Positions 7,551 to 16,269 of a stretch of DNA of 64,000 nt are shown here, one piece after another; the stretch's first letter is position 1; every line of letters begins with the position of its first letter. This DNA comes from Lachnospiraceae bacterium UBA7205 (GTDB lineage Bacteria > Bacillota > Clostridia > Lachnospirales > Lachnospiraceae), in NCBI GenBank assembly GCA_002490665.1, contig DKUL01000007.1, positions 17,078 to 81,077 on the forward strand. Direction: 5' to 3'. The notes beneath the pieces are model-generated. The model was not told the origin of the DNA. It was given only the letters and a program-made list of their open reading frames with translations, and did not search any database. The translations under genes and the position numbers were made by a program.

Positions 7551-9329
7551 TTATGTATAGAAAAAATGATACATCTTCTGGAACAGCTCATCCACATCAA
7601 TCGGCTTTGCAAGATGTGCGTTCATTCCGGCATCAAAAGCCTTCTCCACATCCTGTGCAAACGCATTTGCCGTCATTGCCATGATGGGAATCGACATGGA
7701 ATCCTTTCTGTCCATACTGCGTATCGCCCTCGCCGCACCATATCCGTCCATCCCTGGCATCTGGATATCCATCAGTATCAGGTCGAAATGCCCCTCCTTT
7801 GATTTACCAAAGATATCAATTGCCTCCTCAGCATCCCACGCGCAAATCACATGTGCATGGGTACGCTCAAGAATCGCCTTTATGATTTCCATATTCATGT
7901 CATTGTCTTCCACGACCAGTATATTTTTCCCTGAGGCATCAAGTATTGCTATGCCATCCTCCACCTTGAAATTTTTCTGTACATTCTTATCTTTTTTTAG
8001 CCGCACATGGATGGAAAACCTTGAGCCGACACCGACCGTACTTTCAATCGCAAGCGTTGCCCCCATGGCGTCTATGATACTTTTTGAAATGCTCATGCCA
8101 ATACCGCTGCCCTCGACCTTCTGCACCCGCCTGTCCTCGGAACGCTCAAATGGTTTAAAGATATGGTTCTCGATAAACTCCTGCGTCATTCCGACGCCAG
8201 TGTCTGTCACAATAATATCAAATTCTGCATAGTCACTGTCATTCATTGCAGCCTCTGTAATAGAAACACTCACTTTTCCAAATGCATCCGTGTACTTAAT
8301 GCCATTGCTGATGATATTCATCATAACCTGCCGCAGCCGGACGGAATCCCCCAGCAGGTTTTCATGCTCCACATCACACGTCATTTCAAACTCGACTTTC
8401 CGCCCCCTTGCCATCTGCGCCAGCACAACCTGAATGTTTTCCGCCAATTCTGTCATACTGAACTGCCCCTCTTTCAGCTTTAACGTTTCCATCTCAATCT
8501 CGGACATATCCAGTATATTGTTTAACAGGTTCAGCAGCTGCGTAGAAGATGCGGTAATCTTATTCAGGCACTCCTGTACTTTTTCCTTGTCATCAATATT
8601 ATACTTCGCGATATCCGTCATGCCGACAATCGCATTCATCGGTGTTCTGATATCATGTGACATGTTTGCCAGAAAGTTTGTCTTTGCAACATTTGCCTTC
8701 TGTGCATTCAGCTTCTCCTGTTCCGCTTCCATGACAGCATCTTCGATTCTTTTTGTCTGCCTGGTCTGTACATACCGCTGGTATTTTAAAATCAGCCCAA
8801 TCGTACCTGCCACTACCAGGACTGCAATCAGGTTATCCTGATAGTAATAAAAATCATTGTCAATATACTTAAAGGTCTCCTGGTGGAAATAACCGTATAG
8901 GATAATCATCACGTCCGTCACCACCGTGAGCACCAGCAGTATTTTAAAATATATCCCGCTGGTCATAATACATACAAGCAGAATCCCAAATGTCAGCCAG
9001 ACCGGCATTCCCGACTCGATGCCGCCGCCCTCAGCCCACAGGAACATAAAAGGAAAAACCACAAGGTTTACAGGAGCCACAACCAGCGCATAAAAAAGCT
9101 GAACTTTTTTTGGATAACAATTTGCCAGCAGTGCCATGGCTACCAGATAAATCCACAGGGCAACCATCACCAGAAGCCCGTCCTGCTCGTATCCCATAAA
9201 AAACTCTATTGCCACAAGAATGGTGAGCGCTAAAATTTCTATTAAGATAATTGTGTTGTAAATCCACAGCTGCGAATCTGTCCTTGCAATATATTTTCCA
9301 AACCTGTCTTTTATTTTCTGTACCATTTT
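7551..9329 (-). CDS. Membrane hybrid sensor histidine kinase with C-terminal receiver
   Basis: 592 residues. Five or six hydrophobic helices fill about residues 20-180 with only short loops and no large extracellular domain. A dimerisation/phosphoacceptor domain follows with MSHDIRTPMNA (H box near 230), then a HATPase_c domain with MNIISNGIKYTD (N box) and DTGVGM, and finally a receiver with VVEDNDMNM and DLILMDIQMPGMDG. Phosphoryl transfer from His to the internal receiver Asp is expected. The ATG at 9327-9329 is preferred over an in-frame GTG three codons upstream because GGGG lies about 6 nt before it. No output regulator is adjacent. Ligand unknown. Confidence 0.9.
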   Translation of the reverse strand, partial: KMVQKIKDRFGKYIARTDSQLWIYNTIILIEILALTILVAIEFFMGYEQDGLLVMVALWIYLVAMALLANCYPKKVQLFYALVVAPVNLVVFPFMFLWAEGGGIESGMPVWLTFGILLVCIMTSGIYFKILLVLTVVTDVMIILYGYFHQETFKYIDNDFYYYQDNLIAVLVVAGTIGLILKYQRYVQTRQTKRIEDAVMEAEQEKLNAQKANVAKTNFLANMSHDIRTPMNAIVGMTDIAKYNIDDKEKVQECLNKITASSTQLLNLLNNILDMSEIEMETLKLKEGQFSMTELAENIQVVLAQMARGRKVEFEMTCDVEHENLLGDSVRLRQVMMNIISNGIKYTDAFGKVSVSITEAAMNDSDYAEFDIIVTDTGVGMTQEFIENHIFKPFERSEDRRVQKVEGSGIGMSISKSIIDAMGATLAIESTVGVGSRFSIHVRLKKDKNVQKNFKVEDGIAILDASGKNILVVEDNDMNMEIIKAILERTHAHVICAWDAEEAIDIFGKSKEGHFDLILMDIQMPGMDGYGAARAIRSMDRKDSMSIPIMAMTANAFAQDVEKAFDAGMNAHLAKPIDVDELFQKMYHFFYT

Positions 9330-9370
9330 TATCCCCACTCTTCATATACTTGTTTACGCTTTCCTGTTGC

Positions 9371-10231
9371 CTAATCGTCCGTATTTTCTCCTGTAAACTC
9401 AACAAACCTGGAAAATGCCTCCTCATGCATTCTTGATGTTGCCTGTGGATTTCGCTTCAAAAGCGAACTCATACGTCCATACTCCCTTTTTGTTCTTGCA
9501 CTGTTTACCCTTTCCATAATTGCCGTTTTTGAATTTCTGCTGCTCTCACCCAGCCTGTCATACATTTCCTTTCCTGATTCCAGTGCCGAATTAATCCTGC
9601 GAAGCCCTGCTTCCGATTTCTCCTTTATCTCGCCGCCATAAAATGCCGAAACAACCTCAATGTGCTTCTGGAGCCTGCGGAAATCTTCGTTGTTCTCCTC
9701 AAGCCCAAGAAGAACCTCTTTGAGGTTAATCGCCTCGCGGATGCTTTCTGCCATGTCAATGGAAATATAGACCGTGAGCACAAACACCAACACCTCCAAA
9801 ACATTTGTATTCATATTCAGCACAAAGCGTTCCACCGGCGTATGTCCGTATAATGTAAGGATGACTGAAAAACACCCCCAGGCAAGCGACGACGTGACAC
9901 AGATATGACCATTCAGGTTCAGGCGCTGCCTGCTGTAATCCCAGTACCTGACATGGAACATCTTTTCCATTGCCGCCCCGGTAAAATATTCCAATAATGT
10001 AGCGCTTGTCATTCCCACGACAAACACAAGCCCTGCATTCGTCCGAAAGGGCAGCGTAAAAATTAAAACGACGATTGCCCCGGAGCCATATATCGGAAGA
10101 AACGGTCCCCGCATAAACCCCCTGTTTACCCATTTTGCCTTTAATACAGACACATAGCATGTCTCCCACAGCCAGCCCAGAAAACAGTAAAAGTAAAAAA
10201 ACAGAAGCCATGTTGAAAATGTGTATATCAT
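9371..10231 (-). CDS. CmpB-like membrane protein (PF06541, 'putative ABC transporter permease')
   Basis: 286 residues. The N-terminal half has four or five membrane helices with the family landmarks FLGWLWET near residue 20, NRGFMRGPFLPIYG near 40, and FHVRYWDYS near 95, typical of the PF06541 family of Firmicutes. The C-terminal 100 residues are charged and probably cytoplasmic. Family members are named ABC permeases, but their function is not established and no ATPase partner is adjacent. GGAGGAG lies 5 nt before the ATG at 10231, and a promoter is visible at 10268-10296. It is 41 nt upstream of the hybrid kinase. Confidence 0.8.
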   Translation of the reverse strand: MIYTFSTWLLFFYFYCFLGWLWETCYVSVLKAKWVNRGFMRGPFLPIYGSGAIVVLIFTLPFRTNAGLVFVVGMTSATLLEYFTGAAMEKMFHVRYWDYSRQRLNLNGHICVTSSLAWGCFSVILTLYGHTPVERFVLNMNTNVLEVLVFVLTVYISIDMAESIREAINLKEVLLGLEENNEDFRRLQKHIEVVSAFYGGEIKEKSEAGLRRINSALESGKEMYDRLGESSRNSKTAIMERVNSARTKREYGRMSSLLKRNPQATSRMHEEAFSRFVEFTGENTDD

Positions 10232-10267
10232 TGATACTCCTCCTGATTGTAAATCCTACATAACTAT

Positions 10268-10296
10268 ATTGTATCTTTTCTTTCCATGATTTCCAA
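10268..10296 (-). promoter_or_regulatory. Sigma-A-type promoter of the CmpB-like gene and kinase
   Basis: Minus-strand TTGGAA (10291-10296), 17-nt spacer, TACAAT (10268-10273), about 37 nt upstream of the ATG. Confidence 0.55.
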
Positions 10297-10315
10297 CCAT
10301 TATTTCATAAAAATA

Positions 10316-10957
10316 TTATTTTATTTCCATGCATATCAGCAGTATGCCATTCTGCACTTCTATCATGGCATGTCCGCCCGTAAACTCATTGCTCACCCCA
10401 ACCGGAAACTCCTGCTTTAGCAGGACATGGTCCAGCGTATATTTCAGCCCCACCTCGGAAACGCCGTCTGCATCTCCGCCAAAAGCAAACACAGAAATCC
10501 TTCTCCCGCATTTCGCTTCATCTGCCACAAACGAAATGCTCTCATTCCGAATCAGGAAAACCGACAGCCCGTCGCCATAAAGCGTACCGCGCGCGCCGCG
10601 GTTTAACAGGTATAAAAGACTCTGGACATTTGCAAGTGTATGGTCCAGCCGCCCGCCAAGTGCACCATAAAGCTCAAATTTCCGAAATCCTGCGGACAGT
10701 CCCTCCTTGATTGCCGCAAGCATGTCAGTATCGTCCTTCTCCTCCGGGAGCCTTTTCACAGATAAGGCAGCGAGTGCCTCCTGCGTCCTCAGGGAATCCA
10801 TGTCCCCTAATACAATATCAGGTGTTATTCCGGCTTCCAGCAGATAATCCAGTCCCCCGTCCGCCGCAATACACAGGTCTCCTTCCTTGATTACCGCCCG
10901 CTTCCTTAACTGCCCGGAATCACACACGCCTGCACCTACAATCACACACTTTTTCAT
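10316..10957 (-). CDS. thiN: Thiamine pyrophosphokinase
   Basis: 213 residues, the usual length of the single-domain enzyme transferring pyrophosphate from ATP to thiamine. Family motifs are AADGGLDYLL near residue 35, LGDMDS near 55, EEKDDTDMLAAI near 80 and GALGGRLDHTLAN near 105, which shape the nucleotide/thiamine site. The ATG at 10957 has AAAGGA upstream and starts MKKCVIVGAG; a longer frame begins inside the upstream repeat element and looks artefactual. No TPP riboswitch is recognisable upstream; the gap instead holds a compound hairpin element at 10987-11103. Confidence 0.92.
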   Translation of the reverse strand: MKKCVIVGAGVCDSGQLRKRAVIKEGDLCIAADGGLDYLLEAGITPDIVLGDMDSLRTQEALAALSVKRLPEEKDDTDMLAAIKEGLSAGFRKFELYGALGGRLDHTLANVQSLLYLLNRGARGTLYGDGLSVFLIRNESISFVADEAKCGRRISVFAFGGDADGVSEVGLKYTLDHVLLKQEFPVGVSNEFTGGHAMIEVQNGILLICMEIK

Positions 10958-10986
10958 TATTCTCTGTCCTTTCATGTCTTTGAAAC

Positions 10987-11103
10987 CGAGTAGGGGAGTG
11001 CTTCTCTCCACTACTCGCCGGACGTCCGTCAGCTTGCCGACATATTTTGTTCGGACGCCCATGTGCAGAATAAAAGTCCGCCAAAGCCAAAGCCTGGCGA
11101 ACT
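10987..11103 (-). repeat. Compound three-hairpin intergenic element, copy R1
   Basis: Read on the minus strand. Hairpin A pairs 11095-11103 with 11075-11083 (9 bp, one wobble) and is followed by TTTTATT, so it may also terminate the chemoreceptor transcript. Hairpin B has outer arms 11052-11060 and 11020-11028, a single-stranded AAAATATG and an inner stem 11036-11041/11028-11033. Hairpin C pairs CGAGTAG (10987-10993) with CTACTCG (11011-11017). The order A-B-C and the GGCGAGTAG junction match copy R2. It lies between the chemoreceptor gene and thiN. Confidence 0.65.
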
Positions 11104-11130
11104 TTTTGTTCTACATTATTATAATCAGAA

Positions 11131-12864
11131 TCAGAAGTTCTTAAACACATCCGTTTCTTTCTGCAAGGCTGCCGCAATCTGCTGGTTTTCATCCATCCTG
11201 TTGCTGATATTTTCCATATCCTCAACAAGCACCTGCGTGCTTTCCGCAGCGCCAGTGACTCCCCTTGCACCTTCCTCAATTGCATCCGTGATGGTCTCAA
11301 TCGATTTCGCAATCTCATCAACCGCCCGCTTGAGGTCGTCTGTCTTTGCGGTAAACTCATTCATGACACCCTCTATGTATGTGGCATTATCCCGGTACTG
11401 CTCTCCGCTGCTGACAAAATTCTCAAACTCCGGCAGAATCGCGTCCGTCATGTACTCTACCAGATTATTGGAGTGCCCTGCAAGGTTGTGAACCGCGTTG
11501 ATAACCACACCGTTAATCTCCTGGATGCGGTTCGCCGTCTCACGGCTTGAAGCGGCAAGCTGCCTGATTTCATCCGCAACAACTGCAAATCCCTTTCCAG
11601 CCTCCCCTGCACGCGCCGCCTCTATGGAAGCATTCAGCGCAAGAAGATTTGTCTGGCTGGAGATATTGAGGATATCATTTGTCAGCCCATTGACCTGCTC
11701 AACGCTCTTGCTGTCCTCAATCGCCTGATTCAGCACCTCAAGAATCTCCTGAACTTTCGTGCTTGTCTCCTGCATGTTTGTCTTCGCATCCGACTCCATC
11801 TTATCGGCATTTTCTTTCATTTTCTTAGAGTAGTCGTTGATGCTGCTTGACTTATCGGCAATCATCTCAACCTCGCTGCGCACGGAGTCCGCATTCTGGT
11901 TGATAATCGTCGCAGAATGCCCGACCTCCTGCATCGTGGCAGACAGCTCCTCCGTGACTGCTGACAAATCCGAAGCACTGTCATTGGAAGTCCGCACGCT
12001 CTCCTGCACTTCGCTGACAACCTCCTCGAGTTTTCTGGAGTTCTCGATAATCATTTTCATGATGCTCTGCAGTTTGCCCATAAATGTATTGATACCATTT
12101 CCCAGATCGGCAATCTCGTCGTTGGACAAGATGCTGATTCGCTTTGTCAAATCGCCCTGGCTCTGGTCAATGCCATTGATAATATCATTAATCTCATGAT
12201 TTGCAACAATCAGCTTTCTGATAATCAGTATAAATACACTGTAGAGTGTGATAAACAATGCAACAACACTCAGGACAACAATGACCGTATTTTTAAATAC
12301 TGCCTTGCTGTATTCCGCCGTCAGAGCATCGCTTGCCTGCGTCGCACTCTCCTGTGCATATTCCATCATAATCTCAACCTGACGCTGCATCTCGTCACTG
12401 CACTGCTTAATCGTTCCGTTTGCAAGGGCAAATGCTGTCTCTTTCTCCGCATTTCCACTAAATGCCATCAGGTTCGCTATCTCGTATTTCATGGTCTCGT
12501 AATTTTTTACCAGGCTATCATACGCAGCAGCATCCGCCTCCAGCAGGCTGTTCTTGTATTCTATCAGGTATCCGTCCAGTATCTCCTCTTCCGCACGAAC
12601 CTCAGCCACTGTCGCAATCAGGGTATCCAAATCAGTTGCTATGATATGGGAGAGTGCCTTCTTATGGATTTCCTGAAGTTCCTTCTCAATATTGCTGAGC
12701 TGGGAAATATTTACCATATGCTCGTCAGAAATTGTCACGGCAGTCGAATTCACCCGTTTGAGGTTATTGATTGCCGCTATATTTGAATAAATCGCCAATG
12801 CTCCGAGAATAAAAACCGGAACCAAAATGATTATTGTAATACTTAATCGTTTCTTTCCATTCAT
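11131..12864 (-). CDS. Methyl-accepting chemotaxis protein
   Basis: 577 residues. Transmembrane helix 8-26, a roughly 160-residue extracellular helical domain resembling four-helix-bundle sensors, a second helix about 193-217, a HAMP domain, then the cytoplasmic signalling coiled coil with the nearly invariant tip SQTNLLALNASIEAARAGE near residue 400. It should signal to CheA/CheW. GGAGGGG precedes the ATG at 12864. It follows the solute-binding lipoprotein gene by only 13 nt, so the two are almost certainly co-transcribed; the receptor may read the ligand-loaded lipoprotein (inference). Confidence 0.95.
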   Translation of the reverse strand: MNGKKRLSITIIILVPVFILGALAIYSNIAAINNLKRVNSTAVTISDEHMVNISQLSNIEKELQEIHKKALSHIIATDLDTLIATVAEVRAEEEILDGYLIEYKNSLLEADAAAYDSLVKNYETMKYEIANLMAFSGNAEKETAFALANGTIKQCSDEMQRQVEIMMEYAQESATQASDALTAEYSKAVFKNTVIVVLSVVALFITLYSVFILIIRKLIVANHEINDIINGIDQSQGDLTKRISILSNDEIADLGNGINTFMGKLQSIMKMIIENSRKLEEVVSEVQESVRTSNDSASDLSAVTEELSATMQEVGHSATIINQNADSVRSEVEMIADKSSSINDYSKKMKENADKMESDAKTNMQETSTKVQEILEVLNQAIEDSKSVEQVNGLTNDILNISSQTNLLALNASIEAARAGEAGKGFAVVADEIRQLAASSRETANRIQEINGVVINAVHNLAGHSNNLVEYMTDAILPEFENFVSSGEQYRDNATYIEGVMNEFTAKTDDLKRAVDEIAKSIETITDAIEEGARGVTGAAESTQVLVEDMENISNRMDENQQIAAALQKETDVFKNF

Positions 12865-12877
12865 TTTATTCCCCTCC

Positions 12878-14176
12878 TTACTGTACCACCGAAGCTGCTA
12901 TGCCCTTTACCAGTCTGTCCATCAGATCCTGCAAAGGCATGTTGTCCGGATTTCCTGCTGCCAATGTGTCGGCAAAGCTTGTACACGCATCCCAGTAGCT
13001 GTTTCCCACTCTCTGAAGGACACCGTACTGTGACTGGTCAATTACGGCAGCTATTGCCGGAACTTTTCCAACCGCGTCGGAGGAAGCCGCAACGATATTG
13101 GACGGTCCCTGGCTCCTCTCCTCAAACCGCAGAATCTGGTTTTCCTCGTTAGTAATCCAGTCTGCAAGTTTATGCGCCCATGCCAGATGTTCGGAATATG
13201 CATTTACCCCAAACATTTTATATCCTTTAAAAGAAGACATCTGTATCTGCTGTCCGTTACAGGTATATGTAGGAAGTTTGCAGGCGCTGTAATCATTCCC
13301 CCACGCTTCCTGTATGGCAACTGCATTCCATACGCCGCTTACGCCTGCAATGCATTCGCCTGACTGTGCCATCTCCACAAAGCTGGCATCCGGCTGTGCC
13401 ACAAACCCAGGGTGTGTCGCAATACTGAGCAGCGCCTGCGCCACATCAACACCCTTAATGCTTCCTTCTGTAGAGTTCCAGTTGCAGTGATTTGTCACAC
13501 CGTCTTCATTGATGCCAAACTCCAGACCTGTATTGCCAAAGAAAGAATACAGGTACCACCCTGAGTTAAACTCCATGGATACCTTCTTTTCGTTTTCTGC
13601 CGCAACCTCAAGAATCCTGTCAAACGTCTGGACATCTTCTGCTGTCAGATATGCACTATTATAATACAGAAAATATCCGTTGTCCGCAGTGTACGGATAT
13701 GCATATAAATCCCCGCGATAGGAAGCTGCATCGACTGCATCCGGCAAATTAGCGTTTTTCACCTCATCCTGATTAACCACCGGCGAGAGCGCCCCGCCTG
13801 CTATCAGACTGTACAGCTGGTCATCCGGCATTGAAAAGATATCTGCCGCATTGTGAATATCACCCAGAACATTTTTTCTTGTATCCGCGTCACCAGATAC
13901 CTCAATTGTAATATCAAAATCAGCCTGTCCGGCATACTTCTGTTTAAAGCTGTCAATCATTTTCTGCAGATTTGCAATGTTTGACTCCTCGACCCAGACC
14001 CTCAATGCCACCTTGCCTGATTCCAGTTGTCCGTCCGCATCGCCCTGATCTGCACCATCATCTACAGGCTCTGTCTCTGCCTGATTGCCGCCATCTGTAT
14101 TGTTATTTCCGCAGCCCGCAAGTGAAGCCGCCAGCAGTGAAGCAGTCAGTACTGTCATTAAAATTTTCTTTTTCAC
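12878..14176 (-). CDS. Extracellular solute-binding lipoprotein (sugar ABC-type), without transporter genes
   Basis: 432 residues. The signal peptide ends in a lipobox LAGC with Cys22, followed by an acidic Asn/Asp/Gly-rich linker. The mature part looks like family 1 extracellular solute-binding proteins of carbohydrate uptake systems: VALRVWVEES at the start of lobe 1, the hinge-like GDLYAYPYTADNG region, and a C-terminal helical half. No permease or ATPase gene is nearby. Instead the next gene, 13 nt downstream, is a chemoreceptor. A role in chemosensing rather than uptake is plausible, though it could serve a distant permease. Confidence 0.85.
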   Translation of the reverse strand: MKKKILMTVLTASLLAASLAGCGNNNTDGGNQAETEPVDDGADQGDADGQLESGKVALRVWVEESNIANLQKMIDSFKQKYAGQADFDITIEVSGDADTRKNVLGDIHNAADIFSMPDDQLYSLIAGGALSPVVNQDEVKNANLPDAVDAASYRGDLYAYPYTADNGYFLYYNSAYLTAEDVQTFDRILEVAAENEKKVSMEFNSGWYLYSFFGNTGLEFGINEDGVTNHCNWNSTEGSIKGVDVAQALLSIATHPGFVAQPDASFVEMAQSGECIAGVSGVWNAVAIQEAWGNDYSACKLPTYTCNGQQIQMSSFKGYKMFGVNAYSEHLAWAHKLADWITNEENQILRFEERSQGPSNIVAASSDAVGKVPAIAAVIDQSQYGVLQRVGNSYWDACTSFADTLAAGNPDNMPLQDLMDRLVKGIAASVVQ

Positions 14177-14537
14177 GGTAAATCTCCTTTCGCAATTTAT
14201 TTTCCGACAATTACCTACTTAATAGTTTATACTATCTGTCATTTTTTTTCAATGTATTTTTTTAATCTCATTTAAGTACATAAAGCGACTATTTTGTCGA
14301 CGAATCGGCAATATCACAGACACTTTCCGAGTCATAATGTAACAATTTTGTGTTTAAATCAGACCTCTGTCTGTACATTTTACCATATTTTTTAATTTAT
14401 TTTTGTACAATGTTCTATTTTTACAAAATTTAAATGGCATATAGTTGTCATTGATGTTATAATAAATGAAATGATTTGAAATCATATATACATCTATGTG
14501 TACCAAACGGTATTACAAATAAATCATCTAGGGAGTA
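14177..14537. other. 361-nt divergent intergenic region
   Basis: AT-rich divergent promoter region between the solute-binding protein and the diguanylate cyclase. The minus strand carries a weak sigma-28-like candidate, GAAA (14324-14327), 14 nt, GCCGATTC (14302-14309), about 126 nt upstream of the lipoprotein start. It also carries a TTGAAA/TATAAA pair closer to the gene with a short 15-nt spacing. The plus strand carries the extended -10 promoter listed separately. I see no riboswitch signature or extra gene. Confidence 0.4.
14434..14463 (+). promoter_or_regulatory. Extended -10 promoter of the diguanylate cyclase gene
   Basis: TGTTATAAT supplies a TGn extension and a perfect TATAAT (14458-14463). 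A weak -35 match ATGGCA lies at 14434-14439 with an 18-nt spacer. The start codon is about 75 nt downstream. Confidence 0.55.
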
Positions 14538-16175
14538 ATGCTACAAATGAATACAAACATAAGTAAGAAAACCTATGTAACATACATTATTTGTTCAGTT
14601 ATTATCTGCATATTTTTAATCGCAATCTTTATATATGACAAAAAGACAGACACCCGCCAGCAGCAGTCTGCCTATGCCGTGGCAGAATGGACGGATTTCG
14701 AGAAAGAGTTCCGCATGAAAAAGACTGTGGTTTCAGGCACAATCCGGGTAGACCCGTCCATCGGAAACATCCTTGCTTTTTACACTGTTCACCAAAATGT
14801 AAAGGTATACTCAAACACGACGCTTATCTATGAGTACCCTGTCAAAAACAATAACCCGTTGTCTGACTCTCCGGGTTACTGCTGGAACTTTGTAAACCTT
14901 CCTTATACGACTAATAATATCGAAATTGTTTTCTCTACTCCTTATTCTTCTTACCTGAAAACAGTCCCGGTATTTTATATGGGAAATCCGTTTTCCCTTC
15001 CTACATATATTATCACAGAAAATTTTGCTCCGTTTGCCCTCTGTATTATCATGTTTATTCTGGGTATCGTGCTCATCGCATACCACGTAGTCGTAGCGCA
15101 CAATATCAGTACAAATGGAAAACTTGTAAAGCTTGGAATTTTTGCTGTTTTTTTGTCCATCTGGTCCGTCAATGAATGTACCATTACGACGATGATACTA
15201 AAAAACAATCTGGTGACATCCTATCTGTCATTCCTTGCGCTGATGGTGCTTGCCCTCCCATTCGCATTGTTTGTCAAAACATTCTACGAGGATAACAGCC
15301 CGCTCTGGGAACTGTTCTGCAAGGCTGATGTCTTGCAAATCGTTGCCTGTCTTGTGCTTGCTTTTACGGGTATCGCAGATTTAAGGGAAACGCTCTGGAC
15401 CACGCACATTATGCTGTGTGCGCTCGGGATTATCATCGTAGTGCAGTCCTACTCCCTTATAAAAAACAAAATACATACCCATATGGTAAAAGTGCATATG
15501 GCATGCGTCCTTATATGCTGTCTTTCCCTCACTGTAGATTTGATTGACTTTTATTTTCTTAATATTGGTGACGGAAATACGTTCGGACGTCTTGGTTTTC
15601 TCGCATATATCATCGTACTCGGCATCGCTTCCACGCGGGAATCCGTCACGCTTATGAAAATGGGGCAGGAAGCGGACGCATACCAGACGCTCGCATACAC
15701 AGACCAGATGACAGGACTCAACAACCGTACCTGCTTTAACGTGGATTTTGCCAAATTATCAGAGAATCCGCATGATGTAGCCGTTATTGATTTCGACCTC
15801 AATAACCTCAAATATACCAACGATACCTATGGCCACAGCGTCGGTGACGCGTACATCAGAAGCTGTGCCACCATTATCTATGAAATATTTAACGGAATCG
15901 GAAAATGTTACCGGGTGGGCGGCGACGAGTTTGTGACCCTTGTTGAAAACTCCTCGTCCATAGACATGACACATTATCTTGCAATGCTTGAATCGAGCGT
16001 GGATGCCTCCAACCGTGAAAGCAAGCACAAACACTTAAAAATGCAGATTGCCTACGGATGTGCCACATATTCACCGGATATTGACAAAAACCTGGAGGAT
16101 ACTTACAACAGGGCTGACAAAATCATGTACAATGACAAAAAGGATAAAAAGGAAAAACGGAAATTCGAGCGTTAA
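14538..16175 (+). CDS. Membrane diguanylate cyclase (7TM-DISM-like sensor plus GGDEF)
   Basis: 545 residues. An N-terminal membrane helix (about 12-34) is followed by an extracytoplasmic beta-rich domain to about 160, then seven hydrophobic helices to about 385, the architecture of 7TMR-DISM sensors. The C-terminal GGDEF domain has DQMTGLNNR, IDFDLNN and an intact RVGGDEF near 458, so it should make c-di-GMP. The product-inhibition RxxD site is absent (NGIG at that place). The ATG at 14538 has its GGGAG only 2 nt away; the ATG at 14547, three codons later, is an alternative. A strong terminator follows. Confidence 0.9.
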   Translation: MLQMNTNISKKTYVTYIICSVIICIFLIAIFIYDKKTDTRQQQSAYAVAEWTDFEKEFRMKKTVVSGTIRVDPSIGNILAFYTVHQNVKVYSNTTLIYEYPVKNNNPLSDSPGYCWNFVNLPYTTNNIEIVFSTPYSSYLKTVPVFYMGNPFSLPTYIITENFAPFALCIIMFILGIVLIAYHVVVAHNISTNGKLVKLGIFAVFLSIWSVNECTITTMILKNNLVTSYLSFLALMVLALPFALFVKTFYEDNSPLWELFCKADVLQIVACLVLAFTGIADLRETLWTTHIMLCALGIIIVVQSYSLIKNKIHTHMVKVHMACVLICCLSLTVDLIDFYFLNIGDGNTFGRLGFLAYIIVLGIASTRESVTLMKMGQEADAYQTLAYTDQMTGLNNRTCFNVDFAKLSENPHDVAVIDFDLNNLKYTNDTYGHSVGDAYIRSCATIIYEIFNGIGKCYRVGGDEFVTLVENSSSIDMTHYLAMLESSVDASNRESKHKHLKMQIAYGCATYSPDIDKNLEDTYNRADKIMYNDKKDKKEKRKFER

Positions 16176-16182
16176 ACGAAAT

Positions 16183-16241
16183 ATTCCAAAACAAAAGAAG
16201 CAGTCAACTTACAACTGCTTCTTTTGTTTTGGAATTATTTT
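16183..16241 (+). terminator. Very long terminator hairpin after the diguanylate cyclase
   Basis: A perfect 22-bp stem (16183-16204 with 16214-16235) and a 9-nt loop, followed by TATTTTT. An unusually long perfect stem for a simple terminator. Confidence 0.85.
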
Positions 16242-16269
16242 TAGGATTATTTAGGAGCTTTGTTATCTA

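Noticed and set aside
10958..11130. TPP riboswitch before thiN
   Set aside because: No CTGAGA or other thi-box motif; the region is the compound hairpin element.
14177..14537. c-di-GMP riboswitch between the diguanylate cyclase and the lipoprotein gene
   Set aside because: The conserved GEMM core is not present on either strand.
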